A stretch of 64,000 nt of DNA from Chitinophaga varians (GTDB taxonomy: Bacteria > Bacteroidota > Bacteroidia > Chitinophagales > Chitinophagaceae). Below are positions 43,042 to 51,643 of this stretch, in pieces. The stretch lies in assembly GCF_012641275.1 (NCBI RefSeq), contig NZ_JABAIA010000002.1:1488001-1552000 (forward strand), read 5' to 3'. The position numbers were made by a program, and so were the translations under genes. The notes beneath the pieces were generated by a model. The model was not told where the DNA came from. It saw nothing but the letters and a program-made list of their open reading frames with translations, and did not search any database. Position 1 is the first letter of the stretch. Each line of letters begins with the position of its first letter.

Positions 43042-44457
43042 ATGAATACCAGATATAGCACATTCATAATTTTGTTGTTGTCCTTAGTTGTAGGGTTAGC
43101 AGCTTGCCGGGTAGGCCGCAATTACGAGCGGCCCCCGGTGGCGCTGCCCACTCAATTTGGCAACGTAGCGCCTTCCGACAGCAGTATTGCTGAAATGGAA
43201 TGGAAAAGATTTTTCAGCGACGCCACCCTGCAGCAGTTGATCGACAAAGCCCTTACCGGCAACTACGATCTGCAACTGGCCGTGAAAAGGGTAGAAGCTT
43301 CCCAGGCTTATTTGAAACAAGCCAAAGCCGCGTGGCTGCCGGCATTCAATGCCACTGCCACTGCTAATACCAACTTCCCGTCCAAGAACAGTTTTACCGG
43401 TATGAACCTGAGTAATTTTAACTTCGGCGATCATATCGAGGACTATAACCTGGGCGTAGGCATGTCCTGGGAGATTGACGTATGGGGTAAAATCCGTCGT
43501 CAGCGTGAAGCCGCACAGGCCACCCTGTTACAGTCATACGAAGGACAGCGTGCCGTGCAAACCGGACTGGTAGCCGCTATCGCCAGCAGTTATTTCAACC
43601 TGCTGATGCTGGACAACCAGCTGGCCATCGCCAAACGCAACGTAGACCTGAGCGATACCATTGTACAGATGATCCGCCTGCAGAAAACAGCCGGTGAAGT
43701 AACTGAACTGGCCGTGCAACAGGCTATCTCCCAGAAGCAGACCGCAGCTTTGCTGGTGCCGCAACTGGAGCAAGGCATTGGCATCCAGGAAAACGCTATC
43801 CGCATCCTGACCGGCGAACTGCCTGCACCCATCAGCAGGACCAGTCAGCTGCATGACTTCAAGGTAGCGGATTCCCTGCCTACCGGTATCCCTGCCGGCA
43901 TGGTAAGCCGCCGTCCGGACGTGAGGGCTGCCGAATTAGGACTGGTAGCCGCCAACGCCCGCGTAGGCGCCGCCCAGGGCAATATGTACCCTTCGCTGAA
44001 CATTACCGCCAACGGTGGTGTGAACGCTTTCAAAGCCAGCAACTGGTTCACCCTTCCTGCCTCTTTGTTTGGTACTGTGGCGGGCAGTATTACCCAGCCC
44101 ATCTTCCAGCGCCGTGCCCTGAAAACACAACTGGAAGTGGCCAAAATAGAGCGGGAACAATCAGTGATCTCCTTCCGCCAGGCTACGCTTAACGCCGTAG
44201 GCGAAGTAAGCGACGCATTAATCAAGCTGGACAAGCTGAAAACACAGCAGCAGATAGCAGGGGAGCAGGTAGCCACCACCCAGCTGGCCGTACAACAGGC
44301 ACAGATGCTGTTCCGCAGCGGTATGGCCACTTATCTCGAAGTGATCACCGCCCAGTCACGCGCCCTTCAGGCAGAACTGGGACAGGCAGATGTTGACCGT
44401 CAGCGCCTGAGCGCTATGGTAGACCTGTACCGGTCACTCGGTGGCGGATGGAAATAA
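43042..44457 (+). CDS. outer-membrane efflux lipoprotein, NodT/OprM family
   Basis: A 471-residue TolC-like channel with a lipoprotein signal that ends LAAC (Cys22). The two OEP repeats contain long helices (about 60-250 and 270-465), with 'VSRRPDVRAAELGLVAANARVGAAQ' near 290 and 'LEVITAQSRALQAELGQADVDRQRLSAMVDLYRSLGGGW' at the end. It is the exit duct of the RND pump encoded immediately upstream (39 bases). Confidence 0.94.
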   Translation: MNTRYSTFIILLLSLVVGLAACRVGRNYERPPVALPTQFGNVAPSDSSIAEMEWKRFFSDATLQQLIDKALTGNYDLQLAVKRVEASQAYLKQAKAAWLPAFNATATANTNFPSKNSFTGMNLSNFNFGDHIEDYNLGVGMSWEIDVWGKIRRQREAAQATLLQSYEGQRAVQTGLVAAIASSYFNLLMLDNQLAIAKRNVDLSDTIVQMIRLQKTAGEVTELAVQQAISQKQTAALLVPQLEQGIGIQENAIRILTGELPAPISRTSQLHDFKVADSLPTGIPAGMVSRRPDVRAAELGLVAANARVGAAQGNMYPSLNITANGGVNAFKASNWFTLPASLFGTVAGSITQPIFQRRALKTQLEVAKIEREQSVISFRQATLNAVGEVSDALIKLDKLKTQQQIAGEQVATTQLAVQQAQMLFRSGMATYLEVITAQSRALQAELGQADVDRQRLSAMVDLYRSLGGGWK

Positions 44458-44617
44458 CATCGACCTAAAATAATAACAGACAGGCTATCATCAACAGAAA
44501 GGAAATTAATGAAGATAGCATGGCGATAGTGAATAAAAGACGCGAAGAAAGAATTTAAGAATCAACAGCAGAACAAAGCTCAACAGCAAAAAAGTAAGCC
44601 AAGATAGAAAGAGGGAG

Positions 44618-44644
44618 CCCCGTTCGGTTGTATTCCGGACGGGG
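44618..44644 (+). terminator. terminator of the RND efflux operon
   Basis: CCCCGTTCGG pairs with CCGGACGGGG (one G-T pair) across a seven-base loop, followed by TTTTTC. It lies about 160 bases after the last gene of the operon; the bases between contain several AGCAA-rich stretches but no gene. Confidence 0.86.
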
Positions 44645-44698
44645 TTTTTCTTTTGGATTTACCACTGAGGGCAGTTTTGTTACAGTAAAAACAGCAAG

Positions 44699-45625
44699 AT
44701 GAAACAGACGATTTTAGGCGCCGGCGGCGCTGTAGGCATAGAAGTGGCCAGGGCGCTCACGGCCTACACACATGACATCCGCCTTGTTGGCAGGAACCCC
44801 AAAAAAGTCAATGCCTCCGATGAGGTATTTAAAGCAGATCTCACCAACCGGGACCAGGTCTTCCACGCAGTAGCCGGTAGCGGTATCGTTTACCTCACAC
44901 TCGGGTTCGAATACAGCACCAGGGTATGGAAAACACAATGGCCCGCACTGATACGCAACGTCATCGATGCCTGCCTCGAACATCAGGCTAAACTGGTGTT
45001 CTTCGATAACGCCTACGCCATCGGCGGCAACCATGTGAACCATATTACAGAAGATACCCCTTTCCGGCCGTCCAGCCAGAAAGGGCAGGTCAGGGCGGAA
45101 GTCGATGAGATGCTCCTGCAGAGCATCGCGAAGCATCACTTACAGGCACTCATCGCCAGAGCACCGGATATTTTCGGAGATATTAAAGTCAACAGTATAT
45201 TGATGCACCTGGTATATGACAACCTGGTGAGAGGAGAGAAGGCCGTCTGGCTGTGCAATGCCGACCTTGTTCACAGTATCGGCTATACGCCGGAACTGGC
45301 CAAAGGCACCGTCATGCTGGGCAATACCGCTGACGCCTACAACCAGATATGGAACCTGCCCGTAGATCAGCAGCGTATTACGGGGAAAGAGTGGATACAG
45401 CTGTTTGCGCAGGCCCTGGACAAAAATGACGCCTTCGACGTACTGCCGGCAGCGTTAGTGAAAGAGCTGGGTGTAGACAACCAGATCATGCACGAGCTCT
45501 TCGAGATGTTGTACCAATATGACCGGGACTATTTTTTTGACAGCAGCAAGTTCAACCAGCGATTTAATTATACGCCCATCAGCCATGCACAGGCCGTGCA
45601 GGAGACGGTGCGGCGGTTAGCTTAG
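44699..45625 (+). CDS. NAD(P)-binding SDR/NmrA-like epimerase family protein
   Basis: A 308-residue Rossmann-fold protein. The dinucleotide motif is GAGGAVG at about 7-13, followed by 'DIRLVGRNPKKV'. An atypical SDR form is suggested because 'FFDNAYAIGG' replaces a clear YxxxK. Members reduce or sense NAD(P)H-linked substrates or act as epimerases; no specific substrate is indicated. It is a single gene between the efflux operon and tRNA-Ser. Confidence 0.82.
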   Translation: MKQTILGAGGAVGIEVARALTAYTHDIRLVGRNPKKVNASDEVFKADLTNRDQVFHAVAGSGIVYLTLGFEYSTRVWKTQWPALIRNVIDACLEHQAKLVFFDNAYAIGGNHVNHITEDTPFRPSSQKGQVRAEVDEMLLQSIAKHHLQALIARAPDIFGDIKVNSILMHLVYDNLVRGEKAVWLCNADLVHSIGYTPELAKGTVMLGNTADAYNQIWNLPVDQQRITGKEWIQLFAQALDKNDAFDVLPAALVKELGVDNQIMHELFEMLYQYDRDYFFDSSKFNQRFNYTPISHAQAVQETVRRLA

Positions 45626-45710
45626 TTTTTGGACGGATACCAGCGCCAGCCGGCGGCAGCAGGCCCACATGCAGCATTTCCGGCTGGCCGGTATTTTTCC
45701 GGAGATTTTT

Positions 45711-45741
45711 TTTGTTATTTTAAAAGACTTATATACCTTTG
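45711..45741 (+). promoter_or_regulatory. Bacteroidota-type promoter for tRNA-Ser
   Basis: TTTG at 45711-45714, 19 bases, then TACCTTTG at 45734-45741. It matches TTTG-N19-TAnnTTTG, and the tRNA starts nine bases downstream. Confidence 0.88.
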
Positions 45742-45750
45742 CGCTCCACT

Positions 45751-45835
45751 GGAGAGTTGGCAGAGCGGTCGATTGCGGCAGTCTTGAAAACTGTTGACTG
45801 TAACAGGTCCCGGGGTTCGAATCCCTGACTCTCCG
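45751..45835 (+). tRNA. tRNA-Ser (anticodon TGA)
   Basis: An 85-base class II tRNA. The acceptor GGAGAGT pairs with ACTCTCC, discriminator G. The anticodon stem GCAGT/ACTGT encloses CTTGAAA, giving TGA (codon UCA). A long variable arm (TGACTGTAACAGGTCC region) is present, and the T loop is GGTTCGAATCC. The CCA end is not encoded. A promoter lies just upstream and a hairpin terminator just downstream. Confidence 0.96.
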
Positions 45836-45839
45836 CAAG

Positions 45840-45869
45840 AAGCCTTCAAGTCTTAGGATTTGAAGGCTT
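45840..45869 (+). terminator. terminator after tRNA-Ser
   Basis: AAGCCTTCAAGTC pairs with GATTTGAAGGCTT (one G-T pair) across a four-base loop and is followed by a T run. It lies five bases after the tRNA. Confidence 0.9.
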
Positions 45870-45983
45870 TTTTAGTTTAAAGAATTTTTCTTAATTGCTC
45901 CTCCTTTACGCTATGGTTTAATAAACCTAAGAAAATACCATACCTTTAAGTTGCGGGGACAATGATTTCCCGAGTGTTTACGA

Positions 45984-46775
45984 ATGCAGGTACCTCCTTC
46001 CATAGACCTATCCGGATTTATCAGGCATTATCTTTTCCTGGACATAGCAGAAGATTATAGCCGAAAGCTCCGTTTGTTTTCGGACGGCAGCAGTGGAATC
46101 GTACTTAACCCCTGTCAATCTCTTTCCCTTGATTCCTTGCCCCTTCCTGCGGCCTTTTGTTACGGACAGATAACTGAATACAAAGAGATATGCTGTCAGG
46201 GTGATGCCCGGTTAATTATTATTGTCTTTCATCCTCATGGCCTCAACCGTCTCCTCAACGTTCCAGCCAGCGAGTTAAATGACAAGATCATCTCTCTCTC
46301 CGATCTTTTCCCCGACGTTGGCCTGGCTTTGGAAAGCGCTGTAGATGCTGCGGATAGCCTAAGTGCAACAGTAGATCGTATTGAGTTTTACTTTCGGAAG
46401 ATCCTCAATACCCATTGTTTCATGGGTGACCCTTTAGTCAATACCGCTCTGAATTTGATCCACAAGCATAGAGGAGTACTTACCGTTCAGCAGCTTACCG
46501 GCGGTATCGGTTGCCACTCCCGACAGCTTGAGCGTAAATTCAAAACTGCCATTGGACTAAGTCCCAAACATTTCTGTAACATTGTGCGGACCCTCAGCTT
46601 CGTCAAATCGTTGCAAAACGCTGCGCCCAAACCCAGCCTCACCCACGGGGCCTACGATAGCGGATACTATGATCAGGCTCACCTTATCCGGGAATTCAGG
46701 AAGATTACAGGACTCACACCATCTCAGTATTTTAAGCATTCCGAACCATTGGCAGTCAATTTCCTTCGGCTGTGA
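45984..46775 (+). CDS. AraC-family transcriptional regulator (DUF6597-type N-terminus)
   Basis: A 263-residue regulator. The N-terminal domain (about 1-130) has 'FIRHYLFLDI...LRLFSDGSSGIVLNP', typical of the short sensing domains in Bacteroidota AraC proteins. The C-terminal AraC domain (about 160-255) has 'LTVQQLTGGIGCHSRQLERKFKTAIGLSPKHF' and 'THGAYDSGYYDQAHLIREFRKITGLTPSQYF'. It precedes a nitrilase-type hydrolase gene by 64 bases. A tandem repeat lies in that gap. Confidence 0.9.
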   Translation: MQVPPSIDLSGFIRHYLFLDIAEDYSRKLRLFSDGSSGIVLNPCQSLSLDSLPLPAAFCYGQITEYKEICCQGDARLIIIVFHPHGLNRLLNVPASELNDKIISLSDLFPDVGLALESAVDAADSLSATVDRIEFYFRKILNTHCFMGDPLVNTALNLIHKHRGVLTVQQLTGGIGCHSRQLERKFKTAIGLSPKHFCNIVRTLSFVKSLQNAAPKPSLTHGAYDSGYYDQAHLIREFRKITGLTPSQYFKHSEPLAVNFLRL

Positions 46776-46797
46776 TCCGGAAAAAAGAGCTGTCGCG

Positions 46798-46834
46798 TTT
46801 GTACAATTTTTTCCGAATGACTTTGTACAATTTT
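46798..46834 (+). promoter_or_regulatory. tandem TTTGTACAATTTT repeats upstream of the nitrilase gene
   Basis: Two identical 13-base units (46798-46810 and 46822-46834), 24 bases apart start to start, each containing the palindrome TTGTACAA. They end five bases before the nitrilase ATG at 46840. The spacing of about two helical turns is typical of paired regulator sites; the AraC gene just upstream is the obvious candidate binder. Regulation is inferred. Confidence 0.55.
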
Positions 46835-46839
46835 ACGCT

Positions 46840-47808
46840 ATGGAAAAACTTATTATGGCGACCGCTCAATTTGAGCATCGTAGCGGGGACAAGTCCTACA
46901 ATCTTGACACTATTGAACGCATGACCGCAAGTGCAGCCGCACAAGGCGCAAAAGTCATCGCCTTCCATGAATGTTCCATCACGGGATATACATTTGCAAG
47001 CAAGCTTTCCAAAGAGCAAATGCTGGACCTGGCGGAACCGATCCCGGAAGGGCCTTCCATAAGGAGGCTGGCGGCCATTTCTGAAACTTATGGCGTTGTG
47101 ATTCTTGCCGGTCTCTTTGAAAAAGATGAACAACAGCGCATCTATAAAGCCTATGTATGCGTAGATAAAAATGGGCTTGTTGCCAAATTCAGAAAACTAC
47201 ACCCCTTTATCAATCCCCATATCACTCCCGGGAGTGAGTATTGTGTTTTCGACCTCTTTGGCTGGAAATGCGGCATTTTGATCTGTTACGATAATAATAT
47301 AATTGAGCACGTAAGGGCAACGCGGTTGTTGGGCGCCGAAATCATCTTTATGCCGCATGCCACCATGTGTACCCCATCACCTCGTCCAGGCGCTGGTTTT
47401 GTGGATCTTCGCCTGTGGGAAAACAAAGAGAATGACCCTACTTCCTTGCGCCTGGAATTTGAAGGAATGAAAGGGCGGGACTGGTTAATGAAATGGCTGC
47501 CGGCAAGAGCCTATGATAATGCTGTTTATTGTATCTTTTCCAACCCCATCGGTATAGATGACGACCAACTCAGGAACGGCCGGTCTATGGTAATCGATCC
47601 TTTTGGAGATATTTTAGCAGAATGTACCGAGCTTGGCGATCAATTTGTTACAGCCACACTCACTCGTGAAAAACTACAGATGGCCGGAGGATATCGTTAT
47701 ATTAAGGCTCGTCGCCCCGAACTTTATCGTGACATTATTGGACAAGAGCATCAGTCGGAACAGAAAGTCGCATGGATGTCTGATGGGGTCCCCTCGTTGC
47801 AAAAATAA
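46840..47808 (+). CDS. nitrilase/carbon-nitrogen hydrolase family protein
   Basis: About 322 residues from ATG 46840; a longer frame to 46582 overlaps the AraC gene and lacks family similarity. The catalytic triad is complete: Glu44 (AFHECSITGY), Lys119 (KFRKLHPF), Cys149 (ILICYDNN). This is the Glu-Lys-Cys core of amidases, carbamoylases and nitrilases. There is no signal peptide. The substrate is not determined; it resembles aliphatic amidase or N-carbamoyl hydrolase subgroups more than true nitrilases, but only weakly. Confidence 0.9.
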   Translation: MEKLIMATAQFEHRSGDKSYNLDTIERMTASAAAQGAKVIAFHECSITGYTFASKLSKEQMLDLAEPIPEGPSIRRLAAISETYGVVILAGLFEKDEQQRIYKAYVCVDKNGLVAKFRKLHPFINPHITPGSEYCVFDLFGWKCGILICYDNNIIEHVRATRLLGAEIIFMPHATMCTPSPRPGAGFVDLRLWENKENDPTSLRLEFEGMKGRDWLMKWLPARAYDNAVYCIFSNPIGIDDDQLRNGRSMVIDPFGDILAECTELGDQFVTATLTREKLQMAGGYRYIKARRPELYRDIIGQEHQSEQKVAWMSDGVPSLQK

Positions 47809-47885
47809 AGCAGTGCTTTCTGGCATCCCGCTGTTTATTTGCTTTTACTTAACCTTAGAGGCTTTACAATATTTCTCAATAAATG

Positions 47886-47920
47886 CCAAAAGTCTTCGGA
47901 TACCTTCCGAAGGCTTTTGG
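47886..47920. terminator. terminator after the nitrilase gene
   Basis: CCAAAAGTCTTCGGA pairs with TCCGAAGGCTTTTGG (one G-T pair) across a five-base loop; T content follows only weakly. The remaining ~80 bases before the next gene show no clear promoter. Confidence 0.72.
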
Positions 47921-48000
47921 TTATGCGTATGCGTAACGATCGGTTTTGGGTATAAATTAGTAACTTAGAAAGACTATCCTGCATGTAATAAATAAATTCC

Positions 48001-50769
48001 ATGGATCATTCGTTCATTGTGTACCTAAAAAATAAAACATCCCTCAAATTTGAGTACAAAGAAGATGTTGCTACTGTAGAAACTACTGACAAGGGATACC
48101 GTATTACATTTATCAACGGAAGAAGCTATAATTATGGAGCTGACAAAGTTCTATATTATCCCCGTTTATCAAGCCGCGCAGAAGTGCGCATATATGAGCA
48201 TGGCAAATTAAACCGGCGATATAATGCGGTGGATGATTACGGACGTTATTTGATTTTTAGAAATGGAGATAATTGTTCTTATCCGGTTGAAAACAATGGT
48301 CATATTGAAATTTGTGATATAAAAAAGAATATTGATAAGACAGTATCGGTAATCAACTACTTTAAAAAAATACTGGAAGGAAGTCATAACATATCCCTGG
48401 AGATTCCATCTGAAGAGAGGGATACTAAAAGCTCAAATCAAGTAAGCAATGAAATATTACTAGAAGCTATTGAAGGGATAGATCTGTGGGAATCGAGGTC
48501 TGTGCTGTCTGCATACGCAGATGGGTCCAGGCCGCTGCAAAGCACTTCCGGTGAACTGCTGATTTATCCTTTCGGCTGCAATGGAAGCCAAAAAGAGGCG
48601 GTGGAGACCGCGCTTAGCAATAGTATAAGCATTATAGAAGGGCCTCCGGGCACCGGAAAAACGCAAACGATCCTGAATATCATAGCTAATCTTATCGTGC
48701 AGCATAAAACTGTTGCCATTGTTTCGAATAATAATGCTGCAGTATTTAATGTACAGCAGAAGCTGTCAGCGTTGGGGTATGGAATGTTGGTGGCTCCGCT
48801 TGGGAGTAAGGCTAACAAAGCCTCATTCTTTGACCATCTCGAAGAACAAACAGTCCGCCAGGATTTTGAGGTGTCGGAGGAGCGGTTAAAGAGCCTGGCG
48901 GATGAAGCTCGCCATCTGGATTCCGTGCTCACTACGTGTTTTCAGTACCGGAATCAACTAGCTTCCTTGAAAACAACATTGTCAGATGCTGAAATGGAAT
49001 TTAGCCATATAAAAGCAGAACAACCACTCGATCAGCACATCAAAGCTATACTCGATAAGAAATTTCGCCGTAAATCGACTTCAGGAAGGATCTTAAAGTT
49101 AAAAGATTTTCTATCAATCATTGGCGTAGAAAACAGGTTGTCTATCATTAATAAGCTAAAGCTTGTGCTGCAATACGGCTTCTTTGACCTGAAGAGCATA
49201 AACCGGTACAGGGAAGCACTGCCGGTTTATGTTAATCATAAGTTTTACGAGCTATATATCGCAAAAACAAAAAAAGAAATCCTGTATCTTGAAAAATGGT
49301 TGAGATCAAACAACGAAGAGACTAATCTTAATAATTTTGTTAAGGTATCTAAAGAGCTATTCGATGCTGCGTTGTTTAAAAAATACAGCCAGTTAGACAA
49401 AGTTGCGTTTACAGTTGAGAATTATCGCCGACAGTTTGATGCCTTCACTGCACGTTATCCTGTAATACTGAGTTCCACACTTTCATTGCACACGAGCATT
49501 CCGAAAGGGCACCTTTTTGATTATCTGATTATTGATGAAGCCTCGCAGGTGGATATCATTAAGTCTGGCGTGTGTTTTTCCTGTTGCCGAAATGCGATTG
49601 TAGTGGGCGATAGTATGCAATTGACCCATATTGTAGACAAACAGATTAGAGCGGCTGTATCGAAACTGCAAGCGGAATACAATATTTCTCCTGCTTACGA
49701 CTATGTTGAAAAGAGTATTCTAAACTCACTGAAAAGCCTGTATGAAAATAACATTAAGTCGGTGATGCTGAAGGAACATTACAGATGCCACCCTGTTATT
49801 ATTGGATTTTGCAACAAGAAGTACTATGGAAACCAGTTGGTTATTATGACTTCCGGGGAGAATCATCCGTTTAGGATTATTGAGACCAACATATCAGGAG
49901 GGAGAAAGCATTACAACCAAAGACAGATCGATGAAACGGACTTGTATATTCGTGAGCGTTATACTGAAGACTATAAAAAAGTTGGCGTGGTTGCACCCTA
50001 CAGAAATCATGCAACCCGGCTGCAAAAGCAACTGCCATCCGGAATAGAGGCCGACACTATCCATAAGTTTCAGGGACGAGAGAAAGAGGTGATTGTATTT
50101 AATACGGTAGATGACAAAATAGGAGAATTTATAGATGATCCCAGGCTGATAAATGTGGCGGTATCAAGAGCTGCGAAAGAGTTTATTGTTGTGAAACCAG
50201 CGTCTATGGAGCTTCCTCACGGGACAAACATCGGTGATATGATACGCTACATATGTTATCATACTGATCCGGCTGAAACCACTATCCAGGGTCGTATACG
50301 TTCCGTCTTTGATCTTTTGTATAAGGAGTATAACCAGGCCTTTGATTCGTTTCTTTCGTCTAATAAGCACATCAAAGGATCTCCCGCAGAGATTATTATT
50401 CATAAATTACTTAAGGATAATATATTATTAAACAATGCCCAATTCTCATCTATTGATATGGTGCGGGAATATAAGCTGATAGATCTTATTCGGGATTTTA
50501 AGGCATTTTCGGAGGATGAAATCCGCTTTATAAGGCATAATTCAAGGATTGATTTTCTGTTGTATAACAAGATTGATAAAACCCCTGTCCTGGCTATCGA
50601 GGTAGACGGAGTGTCGGCTCATGACGACCTGTTACAGTGGGAAAGGGATAAAAAGAAAAATCATATTCTGGAAATAATAGGCCTTCCATTACTTAGGTTG
50701 TCAACCGATGGGCATAATGAGGAGGCAAGAATTATTGAAAAATTAAATGCTGCCATGGCGTTAGGCTGA
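48001..50769 (+). CDS. SF1 helicase with C-terminal DUF2726/PD-(D/E)XK-like nuclease domain
   Basis: A 922-residue cytoplasmic protein, visibly AT-rich. The N-terminal ~110 residues are a beta-rich module of unknown type. Helicase motifs: Walker A GPPGTGKT near 214-221, Walker B 'YLIIDEASQVD' near 507-517, 'VMLKEHYRCHPVIIGFCNKKYY' near 588, 'ADTIHKFQGREKEVIVFNTV' near 688 and 'NVAVSRAAKEFIVV' near 718. The C-terminus (about 795-910) has SPAEIIIHKLL, RIDFLLYN, AIEVDG and 'LQWERDKKKNHILEIIGLPLLRL', the DUF2726/PD-(D/E)XK pattern. No partner gene is adjacent. A nucleic-acid defence role is inferred. Confidence 0.88.
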   Translation: MDHSFIVYLKNKTSLKFEYKEDVATVETTDKGYRITFINGRSYNYGADKVLYYPRLSSRAEVRIYEHGKLNRRYNAVDDYGRYLIFRNGDNCSYPVENNGHIEICDIKKNIDKTVSVINYFKKILEGSHNISLEIPSEERDTKSSNQVSNEILLEAIEGIDLWESRSVLSAYADGSRPLQSTSGELLIYPFGCNGSQKEAVETALSNSISIIEGPPGTGKTQTILNIIANLIVQHKTVAIVSNNNAAVFNVQQKLSALGYGMLVAPLGSKANKASFFDHLEEQTVRQDFEVSEERLKSLADEARHLDSVLTTCFQYRNQLASLKTTLSDAEMEFSHIKAEQPLDQHIKAILDKKFRRKSTSGRILKLKDFLSIIGVENRLSIINKLKLVLQYGFFDLKSINRYREALPVYVNHKFYELYIAKTKKEILYLEKWLRSNNEETNLNNFVKVSKELFDAALFKKYSQLDKVAFTVENYRRQFDAFTARYPVILSSTLSLHTSIPKGHLFDYLIIDEASQVDIIKSGVCFSCCRNAIVVGDSMQLTHIVDKQIRAAVSKLQAEYNISPAYDYVEKSILNSLKSLYENNIKSVMLKEHYRCHPVIIGFCNKKYYGNQLVIMTSGENHPFRIIETNISGGRKHYNQRQIDETDLYIRERYTEDYKKVGVVAPYRNHATRLQKQLPSGIEADTIHKFQGREKEVIVFNTVDDKIGEFIDDPRLINVAVSRAAKEFIVVKPASMELPHGTNIGDMIRYICYHTDPAETTIQGRIRSVFDLLYKEYNQAFDSFLSSNKHIKGSPAEIIIHKLLKDNILLNNAQFSSIDMVREYKLIDLIRDFKAFSEDEIRFIRHNSRIDFLLYNKIDKTPVLAIEVDGVSAHDDLLQWERDKKKNHILEIIGLPLLRLSTDGHNEEARIIEKLNAAMALG

Positions 50770-50850
50770 TGCCAAAGATGATAACTTTGTGCTGTATTAA
50801 GGTAGCCCATTCTTTTTGTATCTTTACAGTTAACCAATTCAGTGCTGGCA

Positions 50851-51579
50851 ATGAAACATCAGATAGCTAAACCGTGCCCGGCATTAGCCTCCCATATCCA
50901 TTCTTTCTGGGAACTGAAAGGTGACGACAACGACAATCAATGGGAACGTATATTCCCTGACGGATGTGCCGGCATCGTGGTGAACCTGGGAGCATCGTGT
51001 AAAACGGATAGTGGCCTGACCACCATGGAGCATGGTAAAACATACGTGGTAGGTGCCATGACCACTTTTAAGGACAGTTTTATGAACATGGACACACATC
51101 TGTTAGGCGTATGTTTGAAACCGGCCGCGTTCTCTTCTTTTTATAAGTATGTTTCCCAGCATGAACTGACTGATCATACGGTAGAATTTGATTCTTCCTA
51201 TTCTTTTGATATCGGGAAGGTCCATAAAGACCCTTACGCTTATTTCAACCGGTATTTTTTAGACAGGAGAAACAATGTAAATCCGCTGCTGCAGGCTGTG
51301 CTGAAGGACATACATGTGACTAAAGGAGATATACGCATCTGTGATATCGCTAAACGGAATTATACCACTGTCCGGCAATTGGAACGGATGTTTAAAACGC
51401 ATATCGGACTAACGCCAAAGGAATATGTGAAGATTGTACGCTTCCAGTCTGTTCTTTCCCTGATGGATGACCCGGAGGTGAGCTTGTCAGATATCGCTTT
51501 TGAAGGGGGGTATTATGACCAGTCGCATCTGACAAACGAAATGAAGCGTTATACAGGGCTTACTCCTGCACGATTCTGA
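50851..51579 (+). CDS. AraC-family transcriptional regulator
   Basis: About 242 residues from ATG 50851; an in-frame GTG at 50842 is less likely. The N-terminal domain carries 'SFWELKGD...WERIFPDGCAGIVVNLG' (DUF6597-like). The C-terminal AraC domain (about 150-240) has 'IRICDIAKRNYTTVRQLERMFKTHIGLTPKEYVK' and 'LSDIAFEGGYYDQSHLTNEMKRYTGLTPARF'. It stands upstream of a DHFR-like gene with the same direction and returns to the usual composition, marking the end of the AT-rich helicase insert. Confidence 0.92.
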   Translation: MKHQIAKPCPALASHIHSFWELKGDDNDNQWERIFPDGCAGIVVNLGASCKTDSGLTTMEHGKTYVVGAMTTFKDSFMNMDTHLLGVCLKPAAFSSFYKYVSQHELTDHTVEFDSSYSFDIGKVHKDPYAYFNRYFLDRRNNVNPLLQAVLKDIHVTKGDIRICDIAKRNYTTVRQLERMFKTHIGLTPKEYVKIVRFQSVLSLMDDPEVSLSDIAFEGGYYDQSHLTNEMKRYTGLTPARF

Positions 51580-51620
51580 TTTTGTCGTGTTTTTCCAAAA
51601 AAGTAAGCGCACCTGGTATT

Positions 51621-51628
51621 TATTTTTG
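51621..51628 (+). promoter_or_regulatory. -7 element upstream of the DHFR-like gene
   Basis: TATTTTTG matches TAnnTTTG, 15 bases before the ATG at 51644. A -33 TTTG at the correct distance is not present, so this is a weak call. Confidence 0.4.
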
Positions 51629-51643
51629 TGAAAAGCTTTTAGT

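Noticed and set aside
46582..46839. 86-codon N-terminal extension of the nitrilase frame
   Set aside because: It lies in the AraC gene in another frame and has no similarity to nitrilases, which begin at the ATG 46840.
45751..50850. Attachment-site copy of the tRNA-Ser end near the second helicase-nuclease
   Set aside because: No matching repeat found between 47809 and 50850, and two host-like genes separate the tRNA from the insert.
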